Below are positions 34,328-44,106 of a stretch of DNA of 64,000 nucleotides, piece by piece; the first letter of the stretch is position 1; each line of letters starts with the position of its first letter. The notes under the pieces were generated by a model. It was not told where the DNA came from. It saw nothing but the letters and a program-made list of their open reading frames with translations, and searched no databases. The DNA comes from Microseira sp003486305. Its GTDB lineage: Bacteria; Cyanobacteriota; Cyanobacteriia; Cyanobacteriales; Aerosakkonemataceae. The translations under genes were made by a program, and so were the position numbers. The DNA lies in contig DALYJX010000002.1 of NCBI GenBank assembly GCA_031969655.1, positions 42,499 through 106,498 of the forward strand, written 5' to 3'.

Positions 34328-37147
34328 ATGACACTAGATTTGACAAGCCCTAGCTTGCAGAGTAACGGAGCGCTGCAAGACTCATTAGGAAACACGGTTT
34401 TATTTGCTTTAACAGACTATCCTGGAGGAAGTGGCGCTACGACTTCTTTTCTCCGCCTCAGAGCAGGGCAAGGCAGCACTCTAGAAAGAGGCTACAACAC
34501 AAACGGAACGACGCAATTCGACACCCAGAAACAGGGAACAAAGGCAATTCTTCTGAGTGATTTACCTACGATTAACGTTGACAATACAACCTACTATGAA
34601 TTTCGCATTGACCTGAACGAAAGCAATAGCAATCCTCAAATTGCCTTAAGCAAATTACAAGTATTTCAGTCAAATGCTTCCAATTTGACAGGTTATAACT
34701 CAACAACAGGTCAGCTTGGTGGCCTAAATCCAGTCATTAACTTAAATGGGACAGTGCTATTAAATGCCAGTCTCAATTCAGGGAGTGGCGTGGGCGATGT
34801 GCTTGTGTATTTACCCGGAAGTGCATTTACGGGCAATCCCTATATCTACACCTATGCAGAGTTTCAGAATGCTGATTCGGGATTTGAAGAATTCTCCTAC
34901 GCTAATACAACTGCTTTAGGGCCTTTAGCCGATTTGTCCCTAACTCAAACAGTATCAAACAGTGCTTTATCGGTAGGCAATCCGGTTACATTCACCATCA
35001 CATTAAATAACAGCGGACCAGCCAATGCAACGGGTGTAAAAGTTAAAGATATACTGCCTTCTGGGATTAACTTCACCAATGCCACATCTAGCATTGGTAC
35101 ATACAACAATCAGACTGGTATTTGGGATGTTGGCAATGTAGCATCCGGAAGTAATGCGACGCTAACTCTTACGGGTACAATTGTGAATGCAACAAGCGCT
35201 TCCGCCTACACCAACGTCGCAGAAATCGTTGCTGCTAAACAGTTCGATCCAGATTCAGCCGTAAATAATAACGACCCCACAGAAGATGACTATACCAGTA
35301 TCGTTGCGCCTGTAGTAAAGCTGGATTTAAGCAAAAAATTTACTAGCGTCACTCCCGTAGATGGCGATGGAAATGGAACGCCGGAACAGTTTATTGCGCT
35401 TCCTGGCGATAATGTTTCGTTCCAGATTAAAGTCACCAACAATGGTGCTGCTAGCGCTACAGATGTCAAAATTAAAGACGATTTGACCAAGGTATTGCCC
35501 GTAGGATTAACGGTGCAAAGTCTAGGTCTTGATGGTGGCATTAACCTGGATGCTTCCGGTGGCGGCGATGGCAATTCTCAAACAGTTGAAGTTTTGTTTA
35601 ACAGCATTGCTCCAGGCGCATCGAAAACGATTACTGTCAATGCTAAAGTCAGCACCGATTACATTACGCCGATTAGTTTTTCCGGCACGCTAGGAACTAG
35701 CAATCCTAGCACGGGTAATTTGAATACCGCGCTTCCCGAATATTATGAAACAACTTTTGATGCGACATTATTTCTCAATTACAATGTCACAAAAAGCGTG
35801 AATGAAGGGAGAGCGAATTTCGGCTTCTTAAATATTACCAGCGATGCCGAAATTGTTTCCGTCAACCAACAAAACCTGGTTCCTGGAACGATTAAAGCAA
35901 GTGGCAGATTAGATGTCTCTAGCTATGCAATTCAAGGGGTGTTAAATAACGGACAGCCATTCAAAGTTTTTTCAATTGAAAATTTAAACAACCCCAACAG
36001 TTCTAACCCCTCATTTTTCCTGAATCCAGACCCTGATGGTGGCGGTGGAAGTTCCGGATATCCATACTATAATCAATCGGAATTCTTACAATCTGGTCAG
36101 ACTGGTGTCGCTGGATTTTTTGGGGAGTGGGCTAAAATCAACGATCCGGCATATTTAGCCGCTCTGGCGACTTGGATGAATCTGTCAGCTGATGGAAATT
36201 TGTCTGACACGCAAGATGAACAAGCAGTAATCAATGCGCTGGCTGATTTTATTGAAAGCGGCGTTTATCGGCGAGACAGTTATGCGGGCGGGTCATTTGC
36301 GTTTAATAACGGTACTCAGACACAAAATCTGAACTTTGAAGGTGGGGAAATTTCCCCGATTGGCACCAGTTTTGTCAATATCTTAGTGACCGATACAGGG
36401 GCATTTGTCACTGATAGTAACGGCAATCCCATCGGGTCATTTGCCGATTTGCAAGCTGCATTAGACTCGTTTAATTTTGCCAATCCCACTGGGATAAACG
36501 TGACGATTCAAGATTCGACTGGGGATGGTTTAGTTCAAACGAGATTAAGAGAACTTGGAGGTTTTTACTTTGATGGCAATTGGTCAATTAAAAATATCAC
36601 CGTTAATAGTAACGTCTCTCAAGTGAGTTTTGTATCGGGAAACAATGCTGCTGATGTTGATTTTTCACTGCCCAATTTTGTGTTACCTACCAATACTACC
36701 GTTTTGAACCTGCGCGGTGACAATTCCGGAGATCAAATTACTGGTACTCGCTATGGTGACAGAATTGAAGGATTGAATGGCACTGATGTTTTGTCTGGAT
36801 TGGGTGGAAATGATACGATTAACGGCGGCCTAGCTCAGGATACCTTAATCGGCGGCAGGGGTGATGATAGTTTAACGGGTGGATCTGGAAACGATAGATT
36901 TGTGTTCGGAGCCATTTTTGGTAACGACACCATCACCGATTTTGTCGGTCAAGACAAGATCGATCTGAGGCAACTTAAATTAAGCAGCAGTGCTTTGGAT
37001 AGTAATGGTGATGGTATTATCAATGCAATCGATAACCTCGCCGATTTGATTGGTGGTAGTCTGAAGCTGGATTTGACTTCTTTAAATGGTGGTACAATCT
37101 CGCTAACAGGAGTCACTTCTGTCAATATGGCTGCCGTGGTTTTATAA
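34328..37147 (+). CDS. DUF11-domain / RTX-tail surface protein
   Basis: A 939-residue extracellular protein without an N-terminal signal peptide. Residues about 1-200 form a beta-rich domain of unknown type (TLDLTSPSLQSNG, 'TYYEFRIDLNES'). Two DUF11 repeats follow: about 200-330 with 'ADLSLTQTVSNSALSVGNPV', and about 335-455 with 'LPGDNVSFQIKVTNNGAASA'. A middle region (about 480-780) has no recognised domain. The C-terminus is an RTX cluster (GLGGNDTIN, GGRGDDSLTG, GGSGNDRFVFG) and a 'ITDFVGQDKIDL' cap typical of type I secretion. A dockerin-like 'LDSNGDGIINAIDNLADLIG' stretch sits near the end. It is 30 bases upstream of the haemagglutinin-like gene and probably cotranscribed with it. Confidence 0.82.
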   Translation: MTLDLTSPSLQSNGALQDSLGNTVLFALTDYPGGSGATTSFLRLRAGQGSTLERGYNTNGTTQFDTQKQGTKAILLSDLPTINVDNTTYYEFRIDLNESNSNPQIALSKLQVFQSNASNLTGYNSTTGQLGGLNPVINLNGTVLLNASLNSGSGVGDVLVYLPGSAFTGNPYIYTYAEFQNADSGFEEFSYANTTALGPLADLSLTQTVSNSALSVGNPVTFTITLNNSGPANATGVKVKDILPSGINFTNATSSIGTYNNQTGIWDVGNVASGSNATLTLTGTIVNATSASAYTNVAEIVAAKQFDPDSAVNNNDPTEDDYTSIVAPVVKLDLSKKFTSVTPVDGDGNGTPEQFIALPGDNVSFQIKVTNNGAASATDVKIKDDLTKVLPVGLTVQSLGLDGGINLDASGGGDGNSQTVEVLFNSIAPGASKTITVNAKVSTDYITPISFSGTLGTSNPSTGNLNTALPEYYETTFDATLFLNYNVTKSVNEGRANFGFLNITSDAEIVSVNQQNLVPGTIKASGRLDVSSYAIQGVLNNGQPFKVFSIENLNNPNSSNPSFFLNPDPDGGGGSSGYPYYNQSEFLQSGQTGVAGFFGEWAKINDPAYLAALATWMNLSADGNLSDTQDEQAVINALADFIESGVYRRDSYAGGSFAFNNGTQTQNLNFEGGEISPIGTSFVNILVTDTGAFVTDSNGNPIGSFADLQAALDSFNFANPTGINVTIQDSTGDGLVQTRLRELGGFYFDGNWSIKNITVNSNVSQVSFVSGNNAADVDFSLPNFVLPTNTTVLNLRGDNSGDQITGTRYGDRIEGLNGTDVLSGLGGNDTINGGLAQDTLIGGRGDDSLTGGSGNDRFVFGAIFGNDTITDFVGQDKIDLRQLKLSSSALDSNGDGIINAIDNLADLIGGSLKLDLTSLNGGTISLTGVTSVNMAAVVL

Positions 37148-37177
37148 TCGAGATTTTTTGTTTCGCTTCGGCAAATT

Positions 37178-40100
37178 ATGGTGCGTTACCAGTGGATTGG
37201 AATCTTAGCCAGTTGTGGCGCGATCGCTTACACCCTAACCTTAACTCCCAGAGCGATCGCGCAAATTATCCCTGACAATAGTTTAGGTGCAGAACGCTCG
37301 ATCGTTACTCCTAATGTTAACCATCCTGGTGGTGCGAGCGATCGCATCGATGGAGGAGCAATTCGCGGTAGCAATCTGTTCCACAGTTTCCAAGATTTCA
37401 ACGTCGGTAATCTGCAACGTGTCTATTTTGCCAATCCTGCTGGTATTGAAAATATCCTGGGACGAGTCACCGGCAGTCAAGTTTCCCAAATTCTTGGGAC
37501 TTTGGGAGTGCTGGGTAGTGCTAATTTATACTTAATTAATCCCAACGGGATTATCTTTGGTAAAAATGCCCGACTCGATATCCCAGGTTCTTTTTTCGCC
37601 AGCACTGCAAGCAACCTGGTGCTGGAAAATGGTTACAAATTCGGTACGGAAAATCCCGGATCGCCTCCTCTGCTAGCGATCAATGTGCGTCCGGGGTTGG
37701 GGGATTGGTTGCCGTCGCAAGGTGCGATCGCCAACTCCGGCAACTTGTCCCCTGGTCAACACCTAACTTTAGTCGGTAACAATCTTGACTTACAAGGTCA
37801 GTTACAAGCAGGCGGTAACTTAACCCTACAAGCTGCGAACAATCTGAGAGTGCGAGACAGCATTAGCGATGCTTTCATCGCCTCCGCCGGACAACAATTA
37901 TTAGTCCAAGGAAATAAGATAGACATCTTTGCTTTAAATCATCCCTCCAGTGGCTTCTTTTCCGGACAAAATATGACGTTCCGTTCCGCCAATCCTATCG
38001 GTGCGAACGCTCATTTCTACAGCGGCGGCAATTTTTCACTTGAAAATATAAACGGCAATCGAGGAGATTTATCCAGTTCGGACGACCCAATTATTCGCGC
38101 CAGTGGCGATGTTAGTTTTAATAGTTATACAGGCGCTTCCCTGCATATTTTTGCCGGAGGAAGCGTCACGATTGACAGGATTAATATTACGGGGACGGAT
38201 ACAACCAATTTTATTAATGAAACAGTTACGCTTTCTGATGGCATAACAACCGTTTCTATTAACGGCAGTGCCGAACCCACCGTCGATATTAGAGCCGGAA
38301 CAACCGATTTTAATCCACCTGGAATTGCAGGCGATACTACTGGTTTCTCTGCTCCTCCTAACGCGAATGGAACCGCAACGAGTGCCAATATAACCATCAA
38401 TAGAATTATCACTCCCGGCGGACTGGTTTTTTTAACCAATCAGTATCAACCAAATCCCGCTTTATCGGGTGATATTACCGTTAACGCTCTGATCGCCGCA
38501 GTCAATCCGACTGGAGGCGGTGATGTGGTAATCGACTCGCGAGGCAGAATTATTACCCCCAACATTCTTGATACTTCTGGGGCAGATTTTTCTACTAATC
38601 CCCCCAGGTTTATCAGCAGAGGTGGAGATATTACCTTAATAGCCAAGAGCGATATTTTCATGCCGCCTTCATCCCAAATTTTTTCCTACGGGTCATTTGG
38701 CGGAAACATTACCCTCAGAAGTCAATCGGCAATTATTCAAGCCGAAGCTGCTTCAGGAAATTCCTTTATTGAAAGCGCTACTTACGGTGCAGGTCAAGGA
38801 GGAGATGTTAATCTCAACGCACCTAATATTTCCCTGAGTAATTTTGTGCAAAGTAATGTGCGTAGAGGCGCACCTGGTTCGGGTGGCAGGCTAATTATTA
38901 CCGCCAATTCCTTGCAAGGAAACCGCGCTATATTATCGAATGTGACTCGCGGTGGTAATGGTGGCGACGTCACAATCAATGCTGATTCAATTTCCTTGAA
39001 TCGATCTGTGGTAGGAAGTGAAACCTTTAGCACCACAGGGGGTAAAGCAGGAAATGTAGAGATTAATACTAATAGGTTTGTTGCCACTAACGGCGGTCAA
39101 GTTCGTTCCTTCACCGGAGGGATTGGCGATGCTGGGAACGTGACGGTTTCTGCCTTAGATTCGATTACCCTTACAGGAACAAATGAAACTGGCGTTTTCA
39201 GTGGTTTTAGTAGCAATGTCAGACCAGATGGTATTGGCAATGCTGGCACTATTACAATTAAGACTGGCTCTCTATCAATGCGAGAAGGGGCGCAAATCAG
39301 AGCCAGTACTCAAGGACGTGGCGACGCAGGCAGAATTGAGATTGAAGCAACAAGATCGATTGCGATTGACGGAGCAATTTTGCTTTCCATCCCCAATCGT
39401 CCCGCACCAGTGGTGATTCCTAGTGCGATTGTTAGTGAAGTTTTACCTGGTTCGCAAGGTCAAGGGAATCTAATAGCAATTAATACGGGTCAACTTTCTG
39501 TTAGCAATGGTGCCGGTATCAGCGCCAGCACTGTATCTGTAGGTAATGCAGGCAGTATTTTGATTAATGCCACCGAATCGGTTTCTTTTGATGGCAATCC
39601 GGGCGAGCCTTTTTTCCCCAGCGGTGGATTTGTGGGAACTTTGCAAAGAGCAACTGGGCAAGGCGGTACTCTAACTATTAATACCCCATCTTTATCAGTC
39701 ACCAACGGCGCACAGTTAGAAGCTGTGACCGAAAGTGCAGGAAATGCGGGAAATATTATTATTAATGCCAGGGAATCAGTCTTGCTCTCCGGCGCAAATA
39801 CAGGTTTATTTTCTAATACAGCCCCAGGTTCTACAGGGAATGGTGGCAATATTTCCATCGCTCCGGCACAAATTGAAATTAAAGATGGTGCGGCGATTTC
39901 AGTCGATAGCCAAGGAACTGGTAGGGGTGGCAATATTGAGATTCAAGCTAACAGATTAAACCTCGACAATCGCGCTACGATTTCTGCTCAAACAGCGAGT
40001 ACCGATGGCGGTAATATTACCCTGGCATTGCCAGATTTATTAGTATTGCGCCGAGGCAGTCAGATTTCAACTACCGCCGGGAATGCGGGTGCAGGTGGCG

Positions 40101-40717
40101 ATGGCGGCAATATTAGGATAGATACAAGGTTTGTTGTTGCTTTTGCTTCAGAAAATAGCGATATTACAGCCAATGCTTTCCTCGGTCGCGGTGGCAATGT
40201 TGATATTAATGCTACCAGTATTTTTGGTCTGGCATTTCAACCGCAACTCACCCCTTTTAGCGATATTACAGCTAGTTCTCAGTTTGGTGTTTCCGGCACT
40301 GTATCGCTTAACACCCCGGAAGTCGATCCCGGTTCGGGATTGGTGTCATTACCCGCACAAGTCAGCGATCCGAGCGACCAAGTTATTGTAGGTTGTGCCG
40401 CCGCTGAAGGCAATTCATTTACTATTACCGGACGCGGCGGATTACCAGAAAACCCAACCGCAGCTATTACCGTCGCCAGAAGTCAGACTGTCTGGCAAGA
40501 TCTGCGAGATTTTTCCTCCCCCAGCGAACGTGCCAATACTTCCTCTCAAAATCCGCAATCTTCCATCTCCCAACCCAGAGTTCAAATACTCGAAGCCACC
40601 GGCTGGGTGGTAAATGAAAAAGGCCAAGTAGAATTGGTGGCGCGCCTGCCCAACGGCACTACTGTGCGTCCTGGGTATCAATTTCCTGATTGCAACGATT
40701 TGCAAAATATGCGATAA
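37178..40717 (+). CDS. Filamentous haemagglutinin-like secreted protein (module B)
   Basis: A 1179-residue two-partner-secretion exoprotein. The signal peptide ends at PRAIAQ; the TPS domain follows with 'SNLFHSFQDFNVG', 'GSANLYLINPNGIIFGKNAR' (NPNGI motif) and 'GSFFASTASNLVL'. The remainder is a beta-helix of glycine- and asparagine-rich repeats (GNGGDVTINA, GAGGDGGNIRID). The C-terminal block 'IVGCAAAEGNSFTITGRGGL', 'VWQDLRD' and 'ILEATGWV' parallels the module A protein. No TpsB gene is seen. It is followed 441 bases later by the CHAT gene. Numerous open frames on the opposite strand of this gene are repeat artefacts. Confidence 0.88.
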   Translation: MVRYQWIGILASCGAIAYTLTLTPRAIAQIIPDNSLGAERSIVTPNVNHPGGASDRIDGGAIRGSNLFHSFQDFNVGNLQRVYFANPAGIENILGRVTGSQVSQILGTLGVLGSANLYLINPNGIIFGKNARLDIPGSFFASTASNLVLENGYKFGTENPGSPPLLAINVRPGLGDWLPSQGAIANSGNLSPGQHLTLVGNNLDLQGQLQAGGNLTLQAANNLRVRDSISDAFIASAGQQLLVQGNKIDIFALNHPSSGFFSGQNMTFRSANPIGANAHFYSGGNFSLENINGNRGDLSSSDDPIIRASGDVSFNSYTGASLHIFAGGSVTIDRINITGTDTTNFINETVTLSDGITTVSINGSAEPTVDIRAGTTDFNPPGIAGDTTGFSAPPNANGTATSANITINRIITPGGLVFLTNQYQPNPALSGDITVNALIAAVNPTGGGDVVIDSRGRIITPNILDTSGADFSTNPPRFISRGGDITLIAKSDIFMPPSSQIFSYGSFGGNITLRSQSAIIQAEAASGNSFIESATYGAGQGGDVNLNAPNISLSNFVQSNVRRGAPGSGGRLIITANSLQGNRAILSNVTRGGNGGDVTINADSISLNRSVVGSETFSTTGGKAGNVEINTNRFVATNGGQVRSFTGGIGDAGNVTVSALDSITLTGTNETGVFSGFSSNVRPDGIGNAGTITIKTGSLSMREGAQIRASTQGRGDAGRIEIEATRSIAIDGAILLSIPNRPAPVVIPSAIVSEVLPGSQGQGNLIAINTGQLSVSNGAGISASTVSVGNAGSILINATESVSFDGNPGEPFFPSGGFVGTLQRATGQGGTLTINTPSLSVTNGAQLEAVTESAGNAGNIIINARESVLLSGANTGLFSNTAPGSTGNGGNISIAPAQIEIKDGAAISVDSQGTGRGGNIEIQANRLNLDNRATISAQTASTDGGNITLALPDLLVLRRGSQISTTAGNAGAGGDGGNIRIDTRFVVAFASENSDITANAFLGRGGNVDINATSIFGLAFQPQLTPFSDITASSQFGVSGTVSLNTPEVDPGSGLVSLPAQVSDPSDQVIVGCAAAEGNSFTITGRGGLPENPTAAITVARSQTVWQDLRDFSSPSERANTSSQNPQSSISQPRVQILEATGWVVNEKGQVELVARLPNGTTVRPGYQFPDCNDLQNMR

Positions 40718-41158
40718 TTCTCCCAAAAATGTAGTTTAATTAACCAAAAATGGTCATCTGTTTCTATAAATGCTAGAAAGCTCCATACTTTTGCTGCTTT
40801 TGGCTTAGACAACTTTATGAGAAAAAACACTCAAAAATATTTTTATAGAGTGATATGATAAAAATCAAATTGATGATTTAGATCGAGTTGGTTAAATCGC
40901 TCAAACCTTTGGAACGTCTGGATAGTCAGCCATAACTAACGGGATTCTTCCATCAGCTTAGAGGCATCCCGCGTCTAATATCATGTCCGGTTGTATCGGC
41001 ATCGCGCGGGGGGCGGGTTTAACAAGATCTCTCGTGGTTCCACCGATTGATTGGTAAAACCCGCCCCTACAACACAATTAACTATATAAGCATCCTGGGT
41101 CTAAAATCCCTCAAACGGGTATTTGTGAAAGTTATGGCAAGGGGTAATATTTAAACGT
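40718..41158. other. 441-bp intergenic region before CHAT (module B)
   Basis: No gene is supported. It contains the two-armed GGGGCGGGTTT element listed separately and an AT-rich segment at about 40735-40880. It should carry the promoter of the CHAT-DUF928-CHASE2 run. Confidence 0.6.
41008..41070. repeat. Two-armed GGGGCGGGTTT / AAACCCGCCCC element
   Basis: GGGGCGGGTTT (41010-41020) and AAAACCCGCCCC (41056-41067) form inverted arms. The same element with both arms lies inside the CHAT gene at 42300-42355. Single arms occur at about 23007-23030 and 27412-27434. Confidence 0.85.
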
Positions 41159-44056
41159 ATGGCAAACCTTCACCAACCTGGTAAAAAGCAGAACTCAGCA
41201 AAGCGTAACTGGAAGAAAGCATTTTGGGCATCATCTTTGGCTAAATTGCCAGTTTACTTTGTGCTGACTGTGTTGTTGGTGACAGTAGTTGTGCCAGCGG
41301 TAGCAGGTGAGCAGGTGAGCAGGTGGGTAGGTGAGCAGGTGAGCCCAACCTTTTACCAAAGCAACAGCCAAGTCCAGCAGCCGTTAGCGGCGTCGCAGTT
41401 GCTGCAACAAGGAAAATCTCGCTACGAGGCGGGACAGTTTCTCCAAGCCGCAACGCTGTGGGAACAAGCGGCGCAAGGTTATAGCTTACGCCGGGAAATT
41501 CTCAATCAAGTACAAAGTCTGAACTATCTCGCGTCAGCTTATTACCAGTTGGGCGAATGGGTGCAGGCGCAGAAGGCGATCGCACAAAGTATCAATTTGT
41601 TGCAAGGGGTTGACAAACTGGAGGCGAGGGGTAATTTCCTCCTGGGGCAAGCGCTGAACGCGCGGGGACTTCAACAACTGGCGAAGGGAGAAACAGAAGC
41701 GGCGCTAGAAACTTGGAAACAAGCAGAAGCAGCTTACGCCCGTGCAGAAGATGAAAGCGGAAAACTCGGCAGCAGAACGAACCAAGCTCTGGCTTTGCAA
41801 GCTATGGGACAATATCGGCGAGCCATAGCTTTGTTAGAGCAAGTGAACGCACAGATGCAAGCGCAACCGGATACGCTGCTCAAAGCCGATAGTTTGAGAA
41901 GTTTGGGCATGACGCTGCAAACGATTGGCGACTTGAGGAGAGCCAAGGAAATCTTAGAAAAAAGTTGGGAAATTAGCGATAAACTAAATTCCCCAACCGA
42001 TACGAGCGTGACTCTGTTTAGTATTGGGAATATTGCCAGAATATTGCAAAAAAATGATGTGGCGATTTCGTACTATGAAAAAGCCGCGCAACTGGCAACT
42101 GATGAACTGACAAAAGTGCAGGCGCAAGTAAATCAATTAAGTCTTTTAGTAGCTAATCAACAGGGGGCAGCAGCCGTCGCTCTCATTCCCCAAATCCAGG
42201 CGAAATTAGCAACTTTACCCCCCAGTCGAGATGCAGTTTATGCGCGGGTGAATTTCGCTGAAAGCTTGATGAAAATAACAGGCGCACAGAGGAACGCTGT
42301 AGGGGCGGGTTTTACCAACAATATTTCACCAACGCAGACAACCTCTATAAACCCGCCCCCGTCGCCAGAACAGAAAAATCCGCGAGAATTACCAATTACC
42401 AATTACCAATTACCAATTACCAAACAAGATATTGCCCAGATTCTGGCGACGGCGGTGAAGCAAGCAAAAGAATTGGGCGATCGCAGAGCCGAAGCGTATG
42501 CTTTAACTGAAGTGGGGAAGCTGTACGAACTTGAGGGGCAGTGGCAAGATGCTACAGTTGTAACCGAGCAAGTGCTGCAAATTGTGCAAGGAATTGAAGC
42601 CGATGATATTGTGGCGCGTGCGGCTTGGCAATTGGGTCGAATTTTGCAACAAAAGGGGCAGATAGAGCGAGCGATCGCAGCTTATGATAAAGCATTTAAT
42701 AGCCTGCAATCTTTGCGGAGCGACTTGGTGGCAATTAATCCAGAAATTCAGTTTGAATTTAAAGAAAGTGTAGAACCAATTTATCGCGAATTCGCCAGCC
42801 TCCTCTTAACACCTCCCCTGAATTACCAGGCAGAGCCTGGTGTTATGGGTTCCCAGGCAGAGCCTGGGAACCAGGACACACGCCCCCCTCGTTCCCACGG
42901 CTCAGCCTGGGAACGCCAGGGGGGGCAGGGGGGGATCGCACAAGCTAACCTTGCTAAAGCTCGTCAAGTTGTCGAAGCGTTACAACTAGCAGAATTAGAT
43001 AACTTTTTTGGCGATGCTTGTATCAAAACTAAGCCGGTGGAAATCGATCAAATTGATACTTTGGCAGCGGTGATATATCCGATAATTTTAAGCGATCGCT
43101 TAGAAGTAATTCTCTCGATTCCCAACCAACCCCTACGCCACTACGCCACCCAACTGCCTCGCCAGGAAATAGAAAAAACTCTGGAAAACTTCTACTCTTC
43201 CCTGTTTCCAGCTTATTCCCGCGACGAGCGCAGGCAACTATCTCAACAAGTTTATAACTGGTTGATTCAACCCGGTGCAGCAGATTTAGCCAGTAACAAT
43301 ATTAAAACTTTAGTATTCGTTCCCGATGGTTTGTTCCGCAACTTACCAATGGCTGCACTTTACGATGGGAAACAGTATCTGATAGAAAAATACAGCTTTG
43401 CTATCAGTCCAGGGTTGCAATTATTTCCCGAACCACTCGAATCAAAACAATTTACCGTATTAGCAGCCGCTTTAACCGAAGCCCGCCAAGGATTTATTGC
43501 CTTACCTGCTGTAGAAAAAGAAATTAACCAAATTAGCTCTGAAGTTCAAGCCCAGGTTTTGCTCAATCAAGAATTTACCCGCGCCAACTTCCAATCGGCA
43601 ATCGAGGGTAAATCTTTTCCCGTGTTGCACCTAGCAACTCACGGTCAATTTAGTTCCGATCCAGAAGAAACATTTTTACTAACTTGGGAGGACAGAATAG
43701 GGATAAAAGATTTAGATGTTTTGTTCCAAAAAAGTAAGTTGGGGATTGACAATCCGATTGAATTACTCGTGATGAGCGCCTGTCAAACCGCAGCGGGCGA
43801 TCGACGTGCCACTCTAGGATTAGCAGGATTTGCCCTGCGCTCCGGCGCCCGCAGTACAATAGCAAGTTTGTGGTCGGTTAACGATCGATCAACATCTGAA
43901 ATGATGAGCGAATTCTATCGCCAGCTAACCCGGGAAGATAGTAAACTTTCTAAGGCAGAAGCACTGCGCCAAGCTCAACTTGCTGTGATGAAAAATCCCT
44001 TACACAACCAGCCATATTTTTGGGCTTCTTTTGTTTTAATTGGAAATTGGTTATAG
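41159..44056 (+). CDS. CHAT-domain protease with TPRs (module B)
   Basis: A 965-residue protein. The N-terminal hydrophobic segment LPVYFVLTVLLVTVVVPAVA indicates export. TPRs follow (about 80-540; 'KGETEAALETWKQAEAAYAR', 'LGSRTNQALALQAMGQYRRA'), then a CHAT domain (about 670-965). The dyad is intact: His828 in HLATHGQFS and Cys875 in MSACQTAAGD, 47 residues apart. The C-terminus is PYFWASFVLIGNWL. Three kinds of dispersed repeats are read in frame: an AGCAGGTG-type 8-bp repeat after the signal (about 41305-41342), the GGGGCGGGTTT element plus ATTACCA repeats (42300-42422), and QAEPG/HGSAWER-coding palindromes (42826-42920). It is close in sequence to the module C CHAT protein. DUF928 starts 51 bases downstream. 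Confidence 0.92.
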   Translation: MANLHQPGKKQNSAKRNWKKAFWASSLAKLPVYFVLTVLLVTVVVPAVAGEQVSRWVGEQVSPTFYQSNSQVQQPLAASQLLQQGKSRYEAGQFLQAATLWEQAAQGYSLRREILNQVQSLNYLASAYYQLGEWVQAQKAIAQSINLLQGVDKLEARGNFLLGQALNARGLQQLAKGETEAALETWKQAEAAYARAEDESGKLGSRTNQALALQAMGQYRRAIALLEQVNAQMQAQPDTLLKADSLRSLGMTLQTIGDLRRAKEILEKSWEISDKLNSPTDTSVTLFSIGNIARILQKNDVAISYYEKAAQLATDELTKVQAQVNQLSLLVANQQGAAAVALIPQIQAKLATLPPSRDAVYARVNFAESLMKITGAQRNAVGAGFTNNISPTQTTSINPPPSPEQKNPRELPITNYQLPITKQDIAQILATAVKQAKELGDRRAEAYALTEVGKLYELEGQWQDATVVTEQVLQIVQGIEADDIVARAAWQLGRILQQKGQIERAIAAYDKAFNSLQSLRSDLVAINPEIQFEFKESVEPIYREFASLLLTPPLNYQAEPGVMGSQAEPGNQDTRPPRSHGSAWERQGGQGGIAQANLAKARQVVEALQLAELDNFFGDACIKTKPVEIDQIDTLAAVIYPIILSDRLEVILSIPNQPLRHYATQLPRQEIEKTLENFYSSLFPAYSRDERRQLSQQVYNWLIQPGAADLASNNIKTLVFVPDGLFRNLPMAALYDGKQYLIEKYSFAISPGLQLFPEPLESKQFTVLAAALTEARQGFIALPAVEKEINQISSEVQAQVLLNQEFTRANFQSAIEGKSFPVLHLATHGQFSSDPEETFLLTWEDRIGIKDLDVLFQKSKLGIDNPIELLVMSACQTAAGDRRATLGLAGFALRSGARSTIASLWSVNDRSTSEMMSEFYRQLTREDSKLSKAEALRQAQLAVMKNPLHNQPYFWASFVLIGNWL
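42300..42422 (+). repeat. GGGGCGGGTTT element and ATTACCA tandem repeats inside CHAT coding
   Basis: Positions 42300-42355 hold the two-armed element (GTAGGGGCGGGTTTTACC and AAACCCGCCCCC). Positions 42388-42422 hold four-fold ATTACCA repeats encoding ITNYQLPIT. Both lie in the linker between TPR blocks and keep the frame; the module C paralogue lacks them. Confidence 0.9.
42826..42920 (+). repeat. GTTCCCAGGC palindromes inside CHAT coding
   Basis: Three overlapping copies of the CCAGGC(AGA)GCCTGG / GTTCCCAGGC family encode QAEPG, SQAEPGN and HGSAWER. They sit just before the helix that leads into the CHAT domain. Related copies are at 16454-16480 and 19445-19473. Confidence 0.88.
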
Positions 44057-44106
44057 CAATTTTTGCAGTTAAACTGATAAACGTTTTTAAATTACAGAGG
44101 TGCAAC

